Of a stretch of DNA of 14,845 nt, positions 14,006-14,845 are shown one piece after another. The notes below the pieces were generated by a model, which was not told the origin of the DNA, did no database searches, and saw only the letters and a program-made list of their open reading frames with translations. Within the stretch, counting starts at the first letter, position 1; each line of letters starts with the position of its first letter. The translations under genes were made by a program, and so were the position numbers. Origin of the DNA: an uncultured Lentisphaeria bacterium (GTDB taxonomy: Bacteria; Verrucomicrobiota; Lentisphaeria; JABSQK01; CAJWLW01); assembly GCA_913042885.1 (NCBI GenBank), contig CAJWLW010000093.1:1-14845 (forward strand), given 5' to 3'.

Positions 14006-14845
14006 TCACTGCACGTGCGGTCCGACGACGCCCGAGTAGAACCCGATGTCGTCGATCGTTCCGGTAAAACGCTCGGGCCCGCCCCATTTGGAGAAGTCAA
14101 AGGTGCTCCAGCCCATTGCATCACCAGCGCCACTGGCAGTGGTTCCGTTGAAAACCTCCTCGAGCGGTCCCATGGTAGACAGGTTCTTTACATGACCGAT
14201 GATGGCAGCCGCGCCGTTCGCCGCAACAACGTTGATCGACACGCAGATATAGTAGGTGTCGAACGCGGTGAACGCGACGGGGCTCGTCCCGCCGATCAGA
14301 TCGACCCAGGCGCCACCCTCGTAGAGCTGGATCTTGTTCCCGGCGATAGGCGTCTTTATCCCGTGTCGATTCCCAGCGCCTGGGGACCACCACCAGACCC
14401 AGACATATGAACCGTGCAGCGAGACAGCGCCATCCGGCGTCAAGACCATGTCGATAGTGAAGGGGTTATGAGTCACCGTCCCGAGAAGGGTTGTGAGGCC
14501 GTTGCCGTTTGCATGGTCTCCAGTGAAACGATACGAGTCGCTGCCGTCAATCGCCCCCGCGACGATGTTGGGCCCGCCATTCCAGAAATCCAACCTGTAA
14601 CCATCGCCCGCGACGCTGCCTACGCCGTAATGCGCACGAATGCCCGTAGCGTCCTCTCCTGAGTTCTCGAAATCCCAAAGAGCATAAAGGCCCGATGCCG
14701 CCCGCTGCGCCGTGCGCATGTTGGCAAGCATGTCGGCCTGGCCTGGGGGCGGTGGGAATCCATGATCCGACGCTTCGATGGCACCCTTGTTCGCGTCGAC
14801 TTGGGCCTGCAGCGCCGCGAGCACGGCTGGGTCGACGCCCGCACC
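14006..14845 (-). CDS. LamG/concanavalin-A-like lectin domain protein, 5' end missing
   Basis: The frame runs off the right edge still open; the first in-window start-like codon (GTG 14822-14824) is internal as far as can be seen. The visible 280 residues begin with an Ala/Gln-rich helical stretch (VLAALQAQVDANKGAIEA) and a proline-rich turn, then a domain of beta-strands that reads like a LamG/concanavalin-A-like jelly roll: ALWDFENSGED, YRFTGD, PFTIDMVLTPDG, a WVWWW aromatic cluster, FDTYYICVSINVV and a closing FTGTIDDIGFYSGVV. That closing strand, with its I-D-D-I/V-x-F/I-Y pattern, is the best hallmark. Such domains bind carbohydrate or other ligands and usually sit at the end of secreted, surface or phage-tail proteins. 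No membrane anchor or sorting signal follows at the C-terminus. Which larger protein it belongs to is not visible; its own terminator closes it. Confidence 0.7.
   Translation of the reverse strand, partial: GAGVDPAVLAALQAQVDANKGAIEASDHGFPPPPGQADMLANMRTAQRAASGLYALWDFENSGEDATGIRAHYGVGSVAGDGYRLDFWNGGPNIVAGAIDGSDSYRFTGDHANGNGLTTLLGTVTHNPFTIDMVLTPDGAVSLHGSYVWVWWWSPGAGNRHGIKTPIAGNKIQLYEGGAWVDLIGGTSPVAFTAFDTYYICVSINVVAANGAAAIIGHVKNLSTMGPLEEVFNGTTASGAGDAMGWSTFDFSKWGGPERFTGTIDDIGFYSGVVGPHVQ

Noticed and set aside
1..14845. CRISPR arrays, tRNA or rRNA genes, insertion sequences, integrases, attachment sites
   Set aside because: No regularly spaced repeats, cloverleaf-like sequence, transposase motifs or terminal inverted repeats with target duplication were seen by reading both strands.

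Overview
This is a GC-rich, gene-dense bacterial window from an organism I cannot name. Shine-Dalgarno sequences, sigma70-type promoter elements and intrinsic terminators are typically bacterial. An HpcH-type aldolase, a Gfo/Idh/MocA oxidoreductase, PhyH dioxygenase, unusual glycoside hydrolases and a LamG-type protein together recall Planctomycetota, Latescibacterota, Poribacteria and similar uncultured heterotrophs. That placement is inference only; there is no rRNA or other marker gene in the window.

Positions 1-5619 (+ strand) hold a probable sugar-catabolic operon: the 3' part of an HpcH/HpaI-type aldolase, a Gfo/Idh/MocA oxidoreductase, a cytoplasmic GH36-like alpha-glycosidase (GTG start), a class II (FucA-like) aldolase and an uncharacterised HisA/NanE-like (beta/alpha)8-barrel protein. 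A convergent FGGY carbohydrate kinase lies at 5711-7204 (- strand). Divergent from the kinase is a second + strand operon at 7411-11889: a small unrecognised protein, a phytanoyl-CoA dioxygenase-like Fe(II)/2-oxoglutarate enzyme 3 bp downstream, and a 1075-residue GH38-like protein with an extra N-terminal domain and a degenerate-looking metal/nucleophile site.

From 11890 onward the content changes. There is a possible 3' remnant of a Gfo/Idh/MocA gene (- strand), then an exported SurA/PpiD-like chaperone gene (- strand) with a 65-codon-period internal duplication and a good sigma70 promoter. A strong terminator follows, closing a LamG-like gene that runs off the right edge (- strand).

Read together, 1-11889 looks like a cytoplasmic route for an unusual glycoside. 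The two glycosidase-like proteins would release the sugar, Gfo/Idh and PhyH would oxidise or demodify it, the FGGY kinase would phosphorylate it, and the two aldolases would split it. The substrate is unknown. No transporter, regulator or secreted hydrolase is visible, so the locus probably continues to the left. No tRNA, rRNA, CRISPR array, insertion sequence or integrase was seen.
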